From Pseudomonadales bacterium (GTDB lineage Bacteria; Pseudomonadota; Gammaproteobacteria; Pseudomonadales; Azotimanducaceae), in contig SLQW01000010.1 in NCBI GenBank assembly GCA_007131295.1, positions 1 to 33,813 of the forward strand: a stretch of 33,813 nucleotides of DNA, in the 5' to 3' direction. The notes under the pieces are model-generated. The model was not told where the DNA came from. It saw nothing but the letters and a program-made list of their open reading frames with translations, and searched no databases. The translations under genes were made by a program, and so were the position numbers. Below are positions 26,005 through 33,813 of this stretch, piece by piece (the first letter of the stretch is position 1; every line of letters starts with the position of its first letter).

Positions 26005-27813
26005 TCAGTAGCCGGCTTCGCCCCGTGCAATGACCTCGAAGAAGTCCTGGGTCAGCGGTTCGTAGCGGTCGCTGCCCGGCTTCATGACATAAAGCGGATC
26101 CTCGACCTTCCCGGGGTCGTAGCCTTCGTCACGCAGCTTGTTCTTGACCATCTTGAAGGTACCCGTCACCTCGATGTCCTGCTCGACGCGCAGGAAGATT
26201 GGTCTGGCATAGCTTGGCAGCTCGCGATTGACGTGCTCGGAAACGCGTTCGAGGTCGAGTTCGTCGACGCCTTCCTCCAGGGTGAGGGCCGCCATGCCGG
26301 CACGGCCATCCGCGCCTGGTATTTCCACGCCGTAGACGTTGGAAATCTTGATCTGATCGAAGCCGTTGAGAATCTCGCCCACTTCGTTGGTGGAGACGTT
26401 CTCCGATTTCCAGCGGAATGTGTCGCCGACCCGGTCCACGAACTGGTAGTGGGGCAGGCCGAGGGAAAAGCCCACGTTCACCCGACGAATCAGATCACCG
26501 GAATTGAACCAGGCGTCACCCTCCTCGAAGACGTTGCGGACGATCTTCTTCTCGGTGGCATCGGGATCGGTATAGCCTTCGAAAACGGCTTCCGGGTTGA
26601 TGTGCCCGAGCAGCAGGCCGGCCTCGCCGTCCTCGACCGCAAGGCAGCGGCCGTTCGCGTCGCGGACGATCTCGTCCGCATCCACGTCGTACTTGACCAG
26701 CGCGTGCTTGACCGTGGTCGTACCAATCGTGCAATCCTTGTTCAGCAGATTGGCAAAGGCGACATTGCCCTCGCTGGCGCCGTAGAACTCGGTGATGCGC
26801 TTGATCCCGAAGCGCTCCTTGAAGGGCATCCAGATGTCCGGACGCAGGCCGTTGCCCATGGTCCGCTCGAGCGGATTCACATGATCGTCGGGCTTCTTCG
26901 GCGTGTTGAGCAGATAGCGGCAGAGTTCACCGATGTAGATGAAACAATTGGTGTTGTGCTCCCGGACTTCGCTCAGGAAATTGCTGGCAGAGAACTTGCG
27001 CCGCAGGAAGACACTCGCTCCGGAAGAGAACGACGCGCCCATGCCGATCATGAGCCCGGTGCCGTGATAGAGCGGCAGGCAGATGTAGAGACGGTCGTTC
27101 TCGGTGCACTTAAGGCCCGCTTTGTGGGCCATCGTTCCGCTCATCATGTAGCGACGGTTCGATAGGACCGCCGCCTTCGGCAGGCCAGTGGTGCCGGAAG
27201 TGAAAATGTAGAAGGCGTTGTCGCCAAGCGTGTTTTCCGCAGTTTCCGGCAGATTGGAAGTGTCGGCGCCCTCGGCCAGTTCCTCCAGGTTGGCAGCCCA
27301 GTTCAGCGCGCTGCTGGCGCCCGTATCGGGCACCCAGAGAAAGTCGGACTCCTCTTTCATCTGCAGTTCGCTGCGCACATCGTCCAGGGCATCGGTGAGT
27401 TCCTCGCCGACGATGCACTTGTTCGAATTCGTCACTGAGACGCAGTGGGTGAGGGGGCGGCCGCGGAGGTTGGTGTTGATCAGGCTGGCGGTTACGCCGA
27501 TTTTGTTCAGGGCGATGATCGTAGTGACGAACTCGATCCGGTTCTCCATGAAGACGCTGGCCGTATCACCGCGTTTGAGACCGGATTCCTTGAGGGCCCT
27601 CGCGTAGCGGTTGGCGTTGGCATTGATCTCCGACCAGGTGATCTGCTTGTCTTCGAAGATGATTGAGGTTCTGTCGCCGACACGGTCCACCGTCTGCTCG
27701 ATGAGGGCCGCGAGACAGTCCTTCTCTTCCAGGGGCCTTGGCTGCATGCCCTTTCGCAGGGTCAAAAGCGTCGGCACCTGGGCCAGGGTTCTTGCAACGT
27801 CTGCCACACCCAT
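26005..27813 (-). CDS. FATP-type (very-)long-chain acyl-CoA synthetase
   Basis: This adenylate-forming enzyme activates carboxylic acids with ATP and CoA. The AMP-binding signature is YIFTSGTTGLPKAA (about 200-213). FATP/FadD6-type motifs follow: YIGELCRYLLNTP, GNGLRPDIW and FYGASEGN, then the GDAWFNSGDL and FRWKSENVSTNEV hinge. VTGTFKMVKNKLRDEGYDP near the C-terminus carries the adenylation Lys. At 602 residues it is the normal size. I take ATG at 27813, with GAGGA seven bases upstream; GTG at 27819 overlaps that ribosome site spacing. Bile acids, steroids or very-long-chain fatty acids are substrates of relatives. It is divergent from the CMD-like gene. Confidence 0.92.
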   Translation of the reverse strand: MGVADVARTLAQVPTLLTLRKGMQPRPLEEKDCLAALIEQTVDRVGDRTSIIFEDKQITWSEINANANRYARALKESGLKRGDTASVFMENRIEFVTTIIALNKIGVTASLINTNLRGRPLTHCVSVTNSNKCIVGEELTDALDDVRSELQMKEESDFLWVPDTGASSALNWAANLEELAEGADTSNLPETAENTLGDNAFYIFTSGTTGLPKAAVLSNRRYMMSGTMAHKAGLKCTENDRLYICLPLYHGTGLMIGMGASFSSGASVFLRRKFSASNFLSEVREHNTNCFIYIGELCRYLLNTPKKPDDHVNPLERTMGNGLRPDIWMPFKERFGIKRITEFYGASEGNVAFANLLNKDCTIGTTTVKHALVKYDVDADEIVRDANGRCLAVEDGEAGLLLGHINPEAVFEGYTDPDATEKKIVRNVFEEGDAWFNSGDLIRRVNVGFSLGLPHYQFVDRVGDTFRWKSENVSTNEVGEILNGFDQIKISNVYGVEIPGADGRAGMAALTLEEGVDELDLERVSEHVNRELPSYARPIFLRVEQDIEVTGTFKMVKNKLRDEGYDPGKVEDPLYVMKPGSDRYEPLTQDFFEVIARGEAGY

Positions 27814-27911
27814 CAACACATCCTCGTATCGAAGCCAGCGTGGACGATAGCCAGCCGGGGAGTCGGCATCAAGAACCCGTTGCCCGGGTGCAGTTTCCGT
27901 GGCGCCGGGGA

Positions 27912-27933
27912 TACGGTAGGTTCAGCTACCATA
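27912..27933. promoter_or_regulatory. inverted repeat between divergent acyl-CoA synthetase and CMD-like genes
   Basis: TACGGTAG (27912-27919) and CTACCATA (27926-27933) are inverted with 7 of 8 bases matching and a 6-base spacer. It sits between two divergent genes, about 100 bases from the synthetase start and 29 from the CMD-like start, where a common regulator could act. No regulator gene is adjacent. Confidence 0.35.
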
Positions 27934-27961
27934 GCTTTCGGCAAGCCAGAGGAGGTGAGGT

Positions 27962-28603
27962 ATGCCGCGTTTGCGACAGGTGCCCAGGACCGAGGCCGAT
28001 TCGGACGTGCGCCAGATCTATGACGCGCTGTTCGGTGATCGGGATCCGGTGGCGTCCCCAGGAACGGCCACAGGAACACCGGGCAACTGGTGGACCGTGT
28101 TCGCCCTGGTGCCGGATGCGTTCCGCCACACGACCGACGGCTTCCGCTTCTACCGCAGCAAGCGCCGCAAGCTCGACCCCCGGCTGCGGGAACTCGGCCA
28201 GACCCGCGCCGGCTTCGCGCGCGGCTCCCAGTTCGTGTTCTCCCAGCACTGCAAGGCCTGCCGTGACGTCGGGTTGTCCGAGGAGCAGATCGAAGCGATT
28301 CCGCACTGGTCCATCACCGACCTGTTCAGCCCCATCGAGCGGGCGGTGCTCGCCTACACCGACTGCCTTGTGCTGCAGGGTGGACGGGTGCCGGAAGCGA
28401 TCTTCACCGCACTGAAGGCAGACCTGTCCGACGAGGCCATCCTCGAGCTGACCTACATCACTGCCACCTATGACATGCACGCCACGATGTCACGGGCGCT
28501 GCGGCTCGAGTATGACGACGTCGACGAGCGCGTAGTGGAGATCGCGGCGCCGGAGGAGGCGTCCACGGACGTCATGAACATGGTCGACCGGAAGAACGAC
28601 TGA
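27962..28603 (+). CDS. carboxymuconolactone decarboxylase/AhpD-like protein
   Basis: This all-alpha CMD-family protein has 213 residues. The redox-type site is SQHCKACRDVG with Cys97 and Cys100 (CxxC) and His96, comparable to AhpD; in AhpD the pair is followed by His, absent here. ELTYITATYDMHATMSRALRLEYDD is the usual C-terminal helix pair. The start has a strong AGGAGGTGA site five bases upstream. Members are peroxiredoxin-like or lactone decarboxylases; many in catabolic clusters have unproven roles. The VOC-fold gene follows after 24 bases, so the two are an operon, divergent from the acyl-CoA synthetase. Confidence 0.82.
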   Translation: MPRLRQVPRTEADSDVRQIYDALFGDRDPVASPGTATGTPGNWWTVFALVPDAFRHTTDGFRFYRSKRRKLDPRLRELGQTRAGFARGSQFVFSQHCKACRDVGLSEEQIEAIPHWSITDLFSPIERAVLAYTDCLVLQGGRVPEAIFTALKADLSDEAILELTYITATYDMHATMSRALRLEYDDVDERVVEIAAPEEASTDVMNMVDRKND

Positions 28604-28627
28604 AATCACAGCGAGGAGATTCGAGCG

Positions 28628-29158
28628 ATGGGTTACCACCATCTGGCCATGGCGGCCAAGGACATGAAGGCAATCCACGATTTCTACGAAGGCGTGATGG
28701 ATTTCGAGCTGGTGAAGGTCGAGATCGGGCCCTCACCCGACGGCGGCTGGGCCAAGCACTATTTCTACCGCATGGAGGACGACTCCAAGTTCATCGCGTT
28801 CTGGGAGCTGCATGACCTGCCAGGCGTTGACGACTTCGAAACCAACCTCTCGAAAGCCGCCGGGTTGCCGGATCACATCAATCACATTGCTTTCGATGTC
28901 CGAGATCGGGACGACCTCGAGCGTCGTCGCCAGCAGTGGCTGGATGCGGGCAAGGATGTCATGGAGATCGACCATAACTGGTGCCACTCCATCTACACCA
29001 AGGACCCGAACGGCAATCTGGTGGAGTTCTGCCTCACTACGGGCAGCTTCACCGAGGCGGACCGGGAAGAGGCGCTGGCGGCACTGGAGTCCACCGAGCC
29101 GAAGTTTTCCAAACCACCGGCAAAGGTGGAGGTCCACAAGTCGGAAGTGCCGGCCTGA
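28628..29158 (+). CDS. VOC-fold (glyoxalase/bleomycin resistance/dioxygenase) family protein
   Basis: The 176-residue protein has the two beta-alpha-beta-beta-beta modules of the vicinal-oxygen-chelate fold. Likely metal ligands are His5 (YHHLAMA), a residue near ELHD (60-63), His86 (HINHIAFDV) and Glu133 (DPNGNLVEF). The latter two sit in the second module. The DPNGNLVEFC ending is common in VOC dioxygenases and lactoylglutathione-lyase-like proteins. GAGGAG precedes the ATG by about nine bases. It is cotranscribed with the CMD-like gene. Ring-cleavage, isomerase or glutathione-type activity cannot be separated by sequence. Confidence 0.82.
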   Translation: MGYHHLAMAAKDMKAIHDFYEGVMDFELVKVEIGPSPDGGWAKHYFYRMEDDSKFIAFWELHDLPGVDDFETNLSKAAGLPDHINHIAFDVRDRDDLERRRQQWLDAGKDVMEIDHNWCHSIYTKDPNGNLVEFCLTTGSFTEADREEALAALESTEPKFSKPPAKVEVHKSEVPA

Positions 29159-29163
29159 GACGG

Positions 29164-29184
29164 GCCCGTCCTTATCGGACGGGC
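29164..29184. terminator. bidirectional hairpin between VOC and acyl-CoA dehydrogenase genes
   Basis: GCCCGTCC (29164-29171) pairs perfectly with GGACGGGC (29177-29184) around the loop TTATC. It lies just after the VOC stop, in the 42-base gap to the convergent acyl-CoA dehydrogenase stop. It lacks a U-tract but is well placed to end both transcripts. Confidence 0.55.
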
Positions 29185-29200
29185 ACCGCCCGCAGGATCG

Positions 29201-30514
29201 TCAGGTCAGTTTCGCCGAGCCGTAGAGCTCGGTGAAGTGCTCCTTTCGCGGACCGGCGTAGCCGAACAGGTAGGCGCCCACCTTACGCATCTGGATTTCT
29301 TCCGAGCCTTCGGTGATGCGATAGCGGCGGTGGTGCCGGTAAATGTGCTCGAACGGCTTGTGGCGGGAGTAGCCGAGCCCGCCATGGACCTGCATGGCCC
29401 GGTCGGCTGCGTCGCAGCAGAGCCGGTTGCCGATGTAGTTGCACATGGAGACTCTGTCCGAGATTTCGCGCTCCACCTGCTTGTGGGGCATCTCGTCCAT
29501 CGCAACCGCCGTTTCCCGGATCAACAGACGCAGCATCTGCGCCTGCGTGTGCAATTCCACCAGCGGGAACTGAATCGCCTGGTTGTTCGACAGCGGTTTG
29601 CCGAAGGGTTTGCGCTGGCGGGCGTAGGCGACGCTCTCATTGATGCAGTAGACGGCGGCGCCGAGCGATGAGGCAGCCTGGCGGATGCGGTTCTGATGCA
29701 CGAAGCTCTGGCCGATGGCCAGTCCATGGCCGATCTCACCCCAATAGCTGTCTTCCGGGATCCAGACGTCGTTGAGCGAGACCCGTGGGTGGTCCGTCGG
29801 CATGTTGAACGTCCACATATACTCTTCGATCTTTACGCCAGGGGCGTCGGCCGGGACGATGAAGCAGGTGATGCCGCGGGCTTCGCCGTCCTTACCGCTG
29901 GTGCGGGCGAAGGTCATGATGTAGTTGGCGTGATGCATCCCGCTGGTCCACATCTTTTCGCCCTGGATCAGCCAGCCCTTCTTGCCGTCCCGTTCCTGGG
30001 GTGTCCCGGTGGTTTCCATGAACGTGGCGTCGGAGCCGTGATTCGGCTCGGTCAGGCCGAATGCGGTGCGCAGGCGACCGTTCTGGATGTCGTCGCCGTA
30101 GCGCTGGAACTGCTCCGGCGTGGCGAACTCCTTGAACATGACGATGAAGGGATTGTTGCCGACGATGGAATGCTCGGTCTGCAGGTCGTTGAACAGGCCG
30201 AGGCCCTTGGCCGCGAGATGTTCCCGGATCACTGCCATCCAGAGATTCGAGCCGCCCTTGCCACCGTACTCCTTCGGCCAGGCAAACCTCAGGTGCCCGG
30301 CCTTGTCGGCCCGTTGCCTGGCCTCGGCGAGCAGGGCCTCCCATTCCGGTCGTGGCAGACCATGGTTGTCCCAGTCGGTACGCGCGTGCTCGCGCCGGTG
30401 GTCGAAGAAACGGTTGTTGTCGTCACGATCCTGAAGGGGCTGGATTTCCTCTTCGATGAAGCGGTCCAGTTCGTCGAGGTAATCCTGCAGGTCTTGCGGG
30501 ATGCTGAAGTCCAT
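29201..30514 (-). CDS. acyl-CoA dehydrogenase family protein
   Basis: This FAD flavoenzyme of 437 residues desaturates an acyl-CoA thioester. The N-terminal domain (MDFSIPQDLQDYLDEL, FAWPKEYGGKGGSN), the middle beta domain (AFGLTEPNHGSDAT, WTSGMHHANYIMTFART) and the C-terminal helical domain (YARQRKPFGKPLSNNQAIQF, MQVHGGLGYSRHKPFEHIYR) are in the usual order. The ITEGSEEIQ segment carries the catalytic Glu position of the family. I chose ATG at 30514, with GAGGA eight bases upstream; the ORF extension to 30631 overlaps the MoaD-like gene. It is the last gene of the molybdenum hydroxylase operon, 31 bases after the MoaD-like stop. The acyl substrate is unknown. Confidence 0.93.
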   Translation of the reverse strand: MDFSIPQDLQDYLDELDRFIEEEIQPLQDRDDNNRFFDHRREHARTDWDNHGLPRPEWEALLAEARQRADKAGHLRFAWPKEYGGKGGSNLWMAVIREHLAAKGLGLFNDLQTEHSIVGNNPFIVMFKEFATPEQFQRYGDDIQNGRLRTAFGLTEPNHGSDATFMETTGTPQERDGKKGWLIQGEKMWTSGMHHANYIMTFARTSGKDGEARGITCFIVPADAPGVKIEEYMWTFNMPTDHPRVSLNDVWIPEDSYWGEIGHGLAIGQSFVHQNRIRQAASSLGAAVYCINESVAYARQRKPFGKPLSNNQAIQFPLVELHTQAQMLRLLIRETAVAMDEMPHKQVEREISDRVSMCNYIGNRLCCDAADRAMQVHGGLGYSRHKPFEHIYRHHRRYRITEGSEEIQMRKVGAYLFGYAGPRKEHFTELYGSAKLT

Positions 30515-30545
30515 TGATTGTTCCTCTATGGTCGGGGCGTCTGCG

Positions 30546-30791
30546 TCAGCCGCCTGGGATGCGCGGCAGCAGGAATACCTCTGCGCCATCGGGGATGACC
30601 ACGTCCCGGTCATCACGGTAGATCTCGCCATTCACGGCGACGGCGATGCCCGCATCGAGTTCGCGTTCCAACGCCGGATAGCGATCAGCGAGTCGGTCGA
30701 GCAATTCGCGGATCGTCGAGGCCGTGACCTCGACGGATTCCGCGCCGTCGAGGGCGTTGCGAACGCTGCCGTTGGCCTTGACCGTCAGCAT
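30546..30791 (-). CDS. MoaD/ThiS-family sulfur-carrier-like protein
   Basis: The 81-residue ubiquitin-fold protein ends in the double glycine (IPGG) that is thiocarboxylated in MoaD and ThiS. The interior TIRELLDRLADRYPALEREL and VAVNGEIYRDDRDVVIPDGAEVFLLP match MoaD-like proteins. MoaD supplies sulfur for the dithiolene of molybdopterin. It sits 10 bases after the molybdopterin subunit and before the acyl-CoA dehydrogenase, so it is probably dedicated to this hydroxylase or its maturation. ThiS-like or other sulfur-carrier roles remain possible. No other molybdopterin biosynthesis gene is seen nearby. Confidence 0.88.
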   Translation of the reverse strand: MLTVKANGSVRNALDGAESVEVTASTIRELLDRLADRYPALERELDAGIAVAVNGEIYRDDRDVVIPDGAEVFLLPRIPGG

Positions 30792-30801
30792 GGCGCCTCC
30801 A

Positions 30802-33084
30802 TCACGCAGCCTTTTCCGGGCCGGTGCGAGCGTGCTCGCGCAGCGCCTTCAGGATGCGCGGTGGCGACATGGGCACATGGTGCATGCGCACGCCGACGGC
30901 GTTCGAGAGCGCATTGCCGATGGCCGCCAGCGGGGGCACGATCGAGGTCTCGCCGACACCGCGCACCCCGTAGGGATGGCCTGGATTGGGGATCTCGAGG
31001 ATCTTCGTGTCGATGAATGGCAGGTCGGAGCAGACCGGCATCCGGTAGTCGAGGAAGCCAGGATTCTGCAGCCTGCCGTCCTCGCCGTAGATGTACTCCT
31101 CGTTCAGCGCCCAACCGATGCCCTGGGCTGCGCCGCCCTGGAACTGACCCTCGACGTAGTCGGGGTGAATGGCTTTGCCGGCATCCTGGACGACGGTGTA
31201 GCGCAGCACCTTGGTCGCGCCGGTTTCCGGGTCCACCTCGATGTCGCAGATGTGACTCGCGAAGGAAACGCCGGCACCGTCGGCGACCACCTCGTTGTGA
31301 CCGGCGATAGGCCCACCGGTCTTGGGTGACTTTGCGGCGATATCGGCAAGCGTCAGCGGCGGCAGATTGCCGTGCTCGCTGCCCGTCGCCTTCGCCTGCC
31401 CGTCCTCCCAGGTGACCTCGTCGACCGGGATGTCCCACATCTTCGCCGCGCGCTCGCGCAGCACCGCGACGGCGTTACGGGCCGCGAAGATGGCAGCCAT
31501 ACCGGAGGAGAACGTGCCGCGGCTGCCCTCGGTCATGTCGTTGTGACCGAGGGATCCGGTGTCGGCGATGTTCACCTGCACTTGCTCGTAGGGGATGCCG
31601 AGCTCCTCGGCGGCGATCAGTCCGAGCGACGCCCGTGAGCCGCCGACGTCGACGGTTCCCACGGTCAGCGTCACGGTGCCGTCGACGCCGATATTGAGGT
31701 CGCAGCAGGTCTGCCCGCCGATGTTGAACCAGAAGCCACAGGCCATGCCGCGGCCCTGGTTCGGACCCAGCGGTGCCTGCATGTGGGGATGGTCTCGCAC
31801 CGCTTCCAGTGTCGCCCGGATGCCGATCGGGCCCCACACCGGGCCGTAGTGGGACTGACCACCTTCCCGTGAGGCGTTCTTGAGACGGAACTCGACCGGG
31901 TCCATGCCGGTGGCGGCGGCCAGCTCGTCCATGGCGCTCTCCACCCCGAACGCCGCCATGGGTGCCGAGGGCGCGCGGTAGGCGGCTACCTTCGGACGGT
32001 TAAGGACGACGTCGTAGCCGATCGCCTTGCAGTTCGCGATCTCGTAGCAGGCGAAGGAGGTCATGCACGAGAGCATGCCCCAGATGCCTGGGAACGCACC
32101 GCTGCCGTAGCGCATCTCCGCGCGCGCGGCCACGAGGGTGCCGTCACGGGTGGCGCCGAGCTTGATGTCCATGGAAGTCGAGGAGGTCGGGCCACTGGCG
32201 CGGAACACCTCGTCGCGCGTCATCACCAGCTTCACCGGCCGGTTGGCCTTACGCGACAGCGCGAGCGCAACCGGCTCCGCCCAGACGTGGGTCTTGCCGC
32301 CGAAACCGCCGCCGATCTCGGAAGAGGTCACCTTCAGCTTCGCGATGTCCATGCCGAGCATCTGCGCGCAGACGTTGCGGTACACGAACGGGCCTTGGGT
32401 GGTCACCCACAACTCGCCGCTGCCGTCCGGGCGGACGTTCGCGAGACAGGCGTGAGGCTCGATGTAGCCCTGGTGGGTGGCTTCCGTGCGGAAGCTGCGC
32501 TCGATCACCACGTCGGCCTCGGCAAAGCCTTGGTCGAGATCGCCGAGGCCGAACTCGGTGCGCTGGGAGACATTGGACGGCTTCTCGGGCTTTGGATCGA
32601 CGCCCGAGGTGTAGAGCCAGTCGTGGATCACCGGGGCGTCCGGCTGCATCGCAGCGTCGACGTCGGTCACGTGCGGCAGGGGCTCGTAGTCCACGTCGAT
32701 CAGCCCGAGCGCCTTGCGCGCGGTACGCGCATCGATGGCCGCCACCGCCGCTACCGCGTGGCCGTCATAGAGCGCCCGTTCCCGTGCCATGCTGTTCTCG
32801 AGCATGTGCGCGAGATCCGCGGGGAGCCCCTCCGGTACCGGCATGTCAGCAGCCGTCACCACCGCCTTGACTCCTGGCAGCGCTTCCGCCTTCGATGTAT
32901 CGATGGACTTGATCCGCGCGTGGGCATGGGGCGAACGCAGAATGCGCCCGACGAGTTGCCCAGGCAGAGACGCATCTGCGCCGTAGCGGGCGCGCCCGGT
33001 CACCTTGTCGATCCCATCGGGACGCTTGACGCGCGTACCGATGACCTTGAACTCCTGCCCCGTGTAGGCATTGTCGTGTTTCAT
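30802..33084 (-). CDS. xanthine dehydrogenase family, molybdopterin-binding subunit
   Basis: This large molybdenum-hydroxylase subunit (760 residues) hydroxylates an organic substrate with water-derived oxygen. The N-terminus shows VIGTRVKRPDGIDKVTGRARYGAD and the repeated molybdopterin-contact loops (VTSSEIGGGFGGKTH, DVGGSRASLGL). The catalytic Glu is Glu712 in RGVGETSIVPP. The loop AYRAPSAP differs from the AYRCSFR of CO dehydrogenase CoxL, so CO oxidation is unlikely; it resembles other aldehyde/aromatic hydroxylases. The start ATG at 33084 has GGGGGCGAG upstream; the longer frame to 33351 overlaps the 2Fe-2S gene and is rejected. The 2Fe-2S gene precedes it by 61 bases. Substrate unknown. 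Confidence 0.92.
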   Translation of the reverse strand: MKHDNAYTGQEFKVIGTRVKRPDGIDKVTGRARYGADASLPGQLVGRILRSPHAHARIKSIDTSKAEALPGVKAVVTAADMPVPEGLPADLAHMLENSMARERALYDGHAVAAVAAIDARTARKALGLIDVDYEPLPHVTDVDAAMQPDAPVIHDWLYTSGVDPKPEKPSNVSQRTEFGLGDLDQGFAEADVVIERSFRTEATHQGYIEPHACLANVRPDGSGELWVTTQGPFVYRNVCAQMLGMDIAKLKVTSSEIGGGFGGKTHVWAEPVALALSRKANRPVKLVMTRDEVFRASGPTSSTSMDIKLGATRDGTLVAARAEMRYGSGAFPGIWGMLSCMTSFACYEIANCKAIGYDVVLNRPKVAAYRAPSAPMAAFGVESAMDELAAATGMDPVEFRLKNASREGGQSHYGPVWGPIGIRATLEAVRDHPHMQAPLGPNQGRGMACGFWFNIGGQTCCDLNIGVDGTVTLTVGTVDVGGSRASLGLIAAEELGIPYEQVQVNIADTGSLGHNDMTEGSRGTFSSGMAAIFAARNAVAVLRERAAKMWDIPVDEVTWEDGQAKATGSEHGNLPPLTLADIAAKSPKTGGPIAGHNEVVADGAGVSFASHICDIEVDPETGATKVLRYTVVQDAGKAIHPDYVEGQFQGGAAQGIGWALNEEYIYGEDGRLQNPGFLDYRMPVCSDLPFIDTKILEIPNPGHPYGVRGVGETSIVPPLAAIGNALSNAVGVRMHHVPMSPPRILKALREHARTGPEKAA

Positions 33085-33145
33085 GTCTCGCCCCCGTTCT
33101 CGATGTGCGTTGCCTCGCCGTGCCTCGAGCAGGCGTGGCTTGTGC

Positions 33146-33637
33146 TCAGGCCGACTGTGCGGCTTGCTCCCGAATCTGCTTCGCGGCGCTCTGCACCGCG
33201 CGTACGATCTTGTCGTAGCCGGTGCAGCGGCAGAGGTTGCCGGCCAGCGCGTAACGAATCTCGGTTTCGCTGGGGTCCGGATTGCGGTCGAGCAGAGACT
33301 TCGCGGCGACGAGGAAGCCCGGAGTGCAGATCCCGCACTGCAGCGCCGCATGGCTGATGAAGTTTTCCTGCAGCGGATGCAGCTGGCCGTTTTCGCTCAG
33401 CCCCTCGACCGTACCAATTTCGCGCCCGTCGGCCTCGGCGCCGAGGACCAGGCAGGAACACACCAGGCGGCCGTCCAGGGTGATGCTGCAGGCGCCGCAA
33501 TCGCCGGTCCCGCAGCCTTCCTTGACCCCCAGCAGGCCGACCCGGTCGCGCAGGGCGTCCAGCAGCGTTTCCTCCTCGGGACAGGCGAACTGAACCGCGT
33601 CGCCGTTGATCGTCGTCGTTACGAGCACTCCGCTCAT
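33146..33637 (-). CDS. (2Fe-2S)-binding subunit of molybdenum hydroxylase
   Basis: The 163-residue protein has both iron-sulfur sites of this family. The plant-ferredoxin-like site has Cys42, Cys47, Cys50 (GCGTGDCGAC) and Cys62. The C-terminal helical site has Cys101, Cys104 (CGICTPGF) and Cys136, Cys138 (GNLCRCTGYDKIV). It carries electrons from the molybdenum centre to the FAD subunit. The start ATG at 33637 overlaps the TGA of the upstream FAD subunit (ATGA overlap). The gene is followed by the molybdopterin subunit. It is full length. Confidence 0.95.
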   Translation of the reverse strand: MSGVLVTTTINGDAVQFACPEEETLLDALRDRVGLLGVKEGCGTGDCGACSITLDGRLVCSCLVLGAEADGREIGTVEGLSENGQLHPLQENFISHAALQCGICTPGFLVAAKSLLDRNPDPSETEIRYALAGNLCRCTGYDKIVRAVQSAAKQIREQAAQSA

Positions 33638-33813
33638 CGTGAACCTCCTGCGCGCTGATAAGCGATCATGGCGGCGCGTTTCGCCAGCACGCCGGCGACC
33701 TCGGTCCGGTACTCGGCCGTCCCGCGTTTGTCGTCGATGGGTTTGCAGGCCGCCCGGCAGGCCGCGACCAGTGCGTCGAGCGCGCCGTCATCGAGCCTGC
33801 TGCCGACGAGTGC
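33634..33813 (-). CDS. FAD-binding subunit of molybdenum hydroxylase, C-terminal part (cut by window end)
   Basis: The frame is open from the window edge to TGA at 33636-33634 and ends in AAMIAYQRAGGSR. The visible 59 residues include DDKRGTAEYRTEVAGVLAKRA, the characteristic C-terminus of CoxM/XdhB-type FAD subunits. The stop overlaps the 2Fe-2S subunit ATG, so it is the upstream gene of the operon. The rest, including the FAD-binding domain, lies right of the window. Too short for the length criteria of automated calls, but the signature and position are clear. Confidence 0.85.
   Translation of the reverse strand, partial: ALVGSRLDDGALDALVAACRAACKPIDDKRGTAEYRTEVAGVLAKRAAMIAYQRAGGSR

Noticed and set aside
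26233-27165. 310-residue open frame on the plus strand
   Set aside because: It is antisense to the acyl-CoA synthetase gene, which has the AMP-binding and FATP motifs.
30802-33084. CO dehydrogenase (CoxL) reading of the molybdopterin subunit
   Set aside because: The CoxL active-site loop AYRCSFR is absent; AYRAPSAP is present. The subunit is a different member of the xanthine dehydrogenase family.

Overview
The window looks like chromosomal DNA of a GC-rich gammaproteobacterium, probably aerobic to microaerobic and with a broad catabolic repertoire. The leuS-lptE-holA order is typical of Gamma/Betaproteobacteria, and LptE points to an LPS outer membrane. Several enzymes have the look of environmental lineages that degrade lipids and aromatics. 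I cannot name the genus. No tRNA, rRNA, CRISPR array or complete transposon was found.

1-9.5 kb is a carbon-storage block. glgC (minus strand) is divergent from glgB-glgA (plus strand). Downstream of glgC is the start of a GH57-family glycosidase gene, broken by an in-frame TGA and cut off by a 176-bp palindromic MITE-like element at the window edge. A 68-aa four-cysteine protein converges on glgA. A fused ADP-forming acyl-CoA synthetase/GNAT protein and glucokinase follow. Matching TTGAC-N4-GTCAA palindromes (Crp/Fnr-type) lie upstream of glgC and of the acyl-CoA synthetase, suggesting shared oxygen- or redox-linked control of glycogen synthesis and ATP-conserving acetate metabolism.

9.5-13.5 kb holds a minus-strand operon of carotenoid oxygenase, HAD phosphatase and an APH/ecdysteroid-kinase-like phosphotransferase, with a divergent TetR regulator. 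13.6-17.7 kb is the housekeeping block leuS-lptE-holA. 17.8-19.7 kb has an MFS exporter and a SixA-like histidine phosphatase on the minus strand.

19.9-25.3 kb is the most unusual part. A CobS-like AAA+ ATPase, a CobT-like VWA protein and a NUDIX hydrolase form a tightly packed operon without CobN or any cobalamin gene in view. Next, behind its own promoter, come two tandem paralogues of an HD-domain phosphohydrolase. The first keeps the metal-binding residues. The second has lost every one of them but keeps the surrounding scaffold, so it looks like a pseudoenzyme partner.

25.3-33.8 kb is catabolic: a SnoaL-like lipoprotein, an FATP-type acyl-CoA synthetase, a carboxymuconolactone-decarboxylase-like protein, a VOC-fold protein, and a minus-strand operon (FAD subunit, 2Fe-2S subunit, molybdopterin subunit, MoaD/ThiS-like protein, acyl-CoA dehydrogenase) encoding a molybdenum hydroxylase. 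The FAD subunit is cut by the window end. This set could activate, hydroxylate and dehydrogenate a CoA-linked or cyclic substrate, but the substrate cannot be read from sequence.
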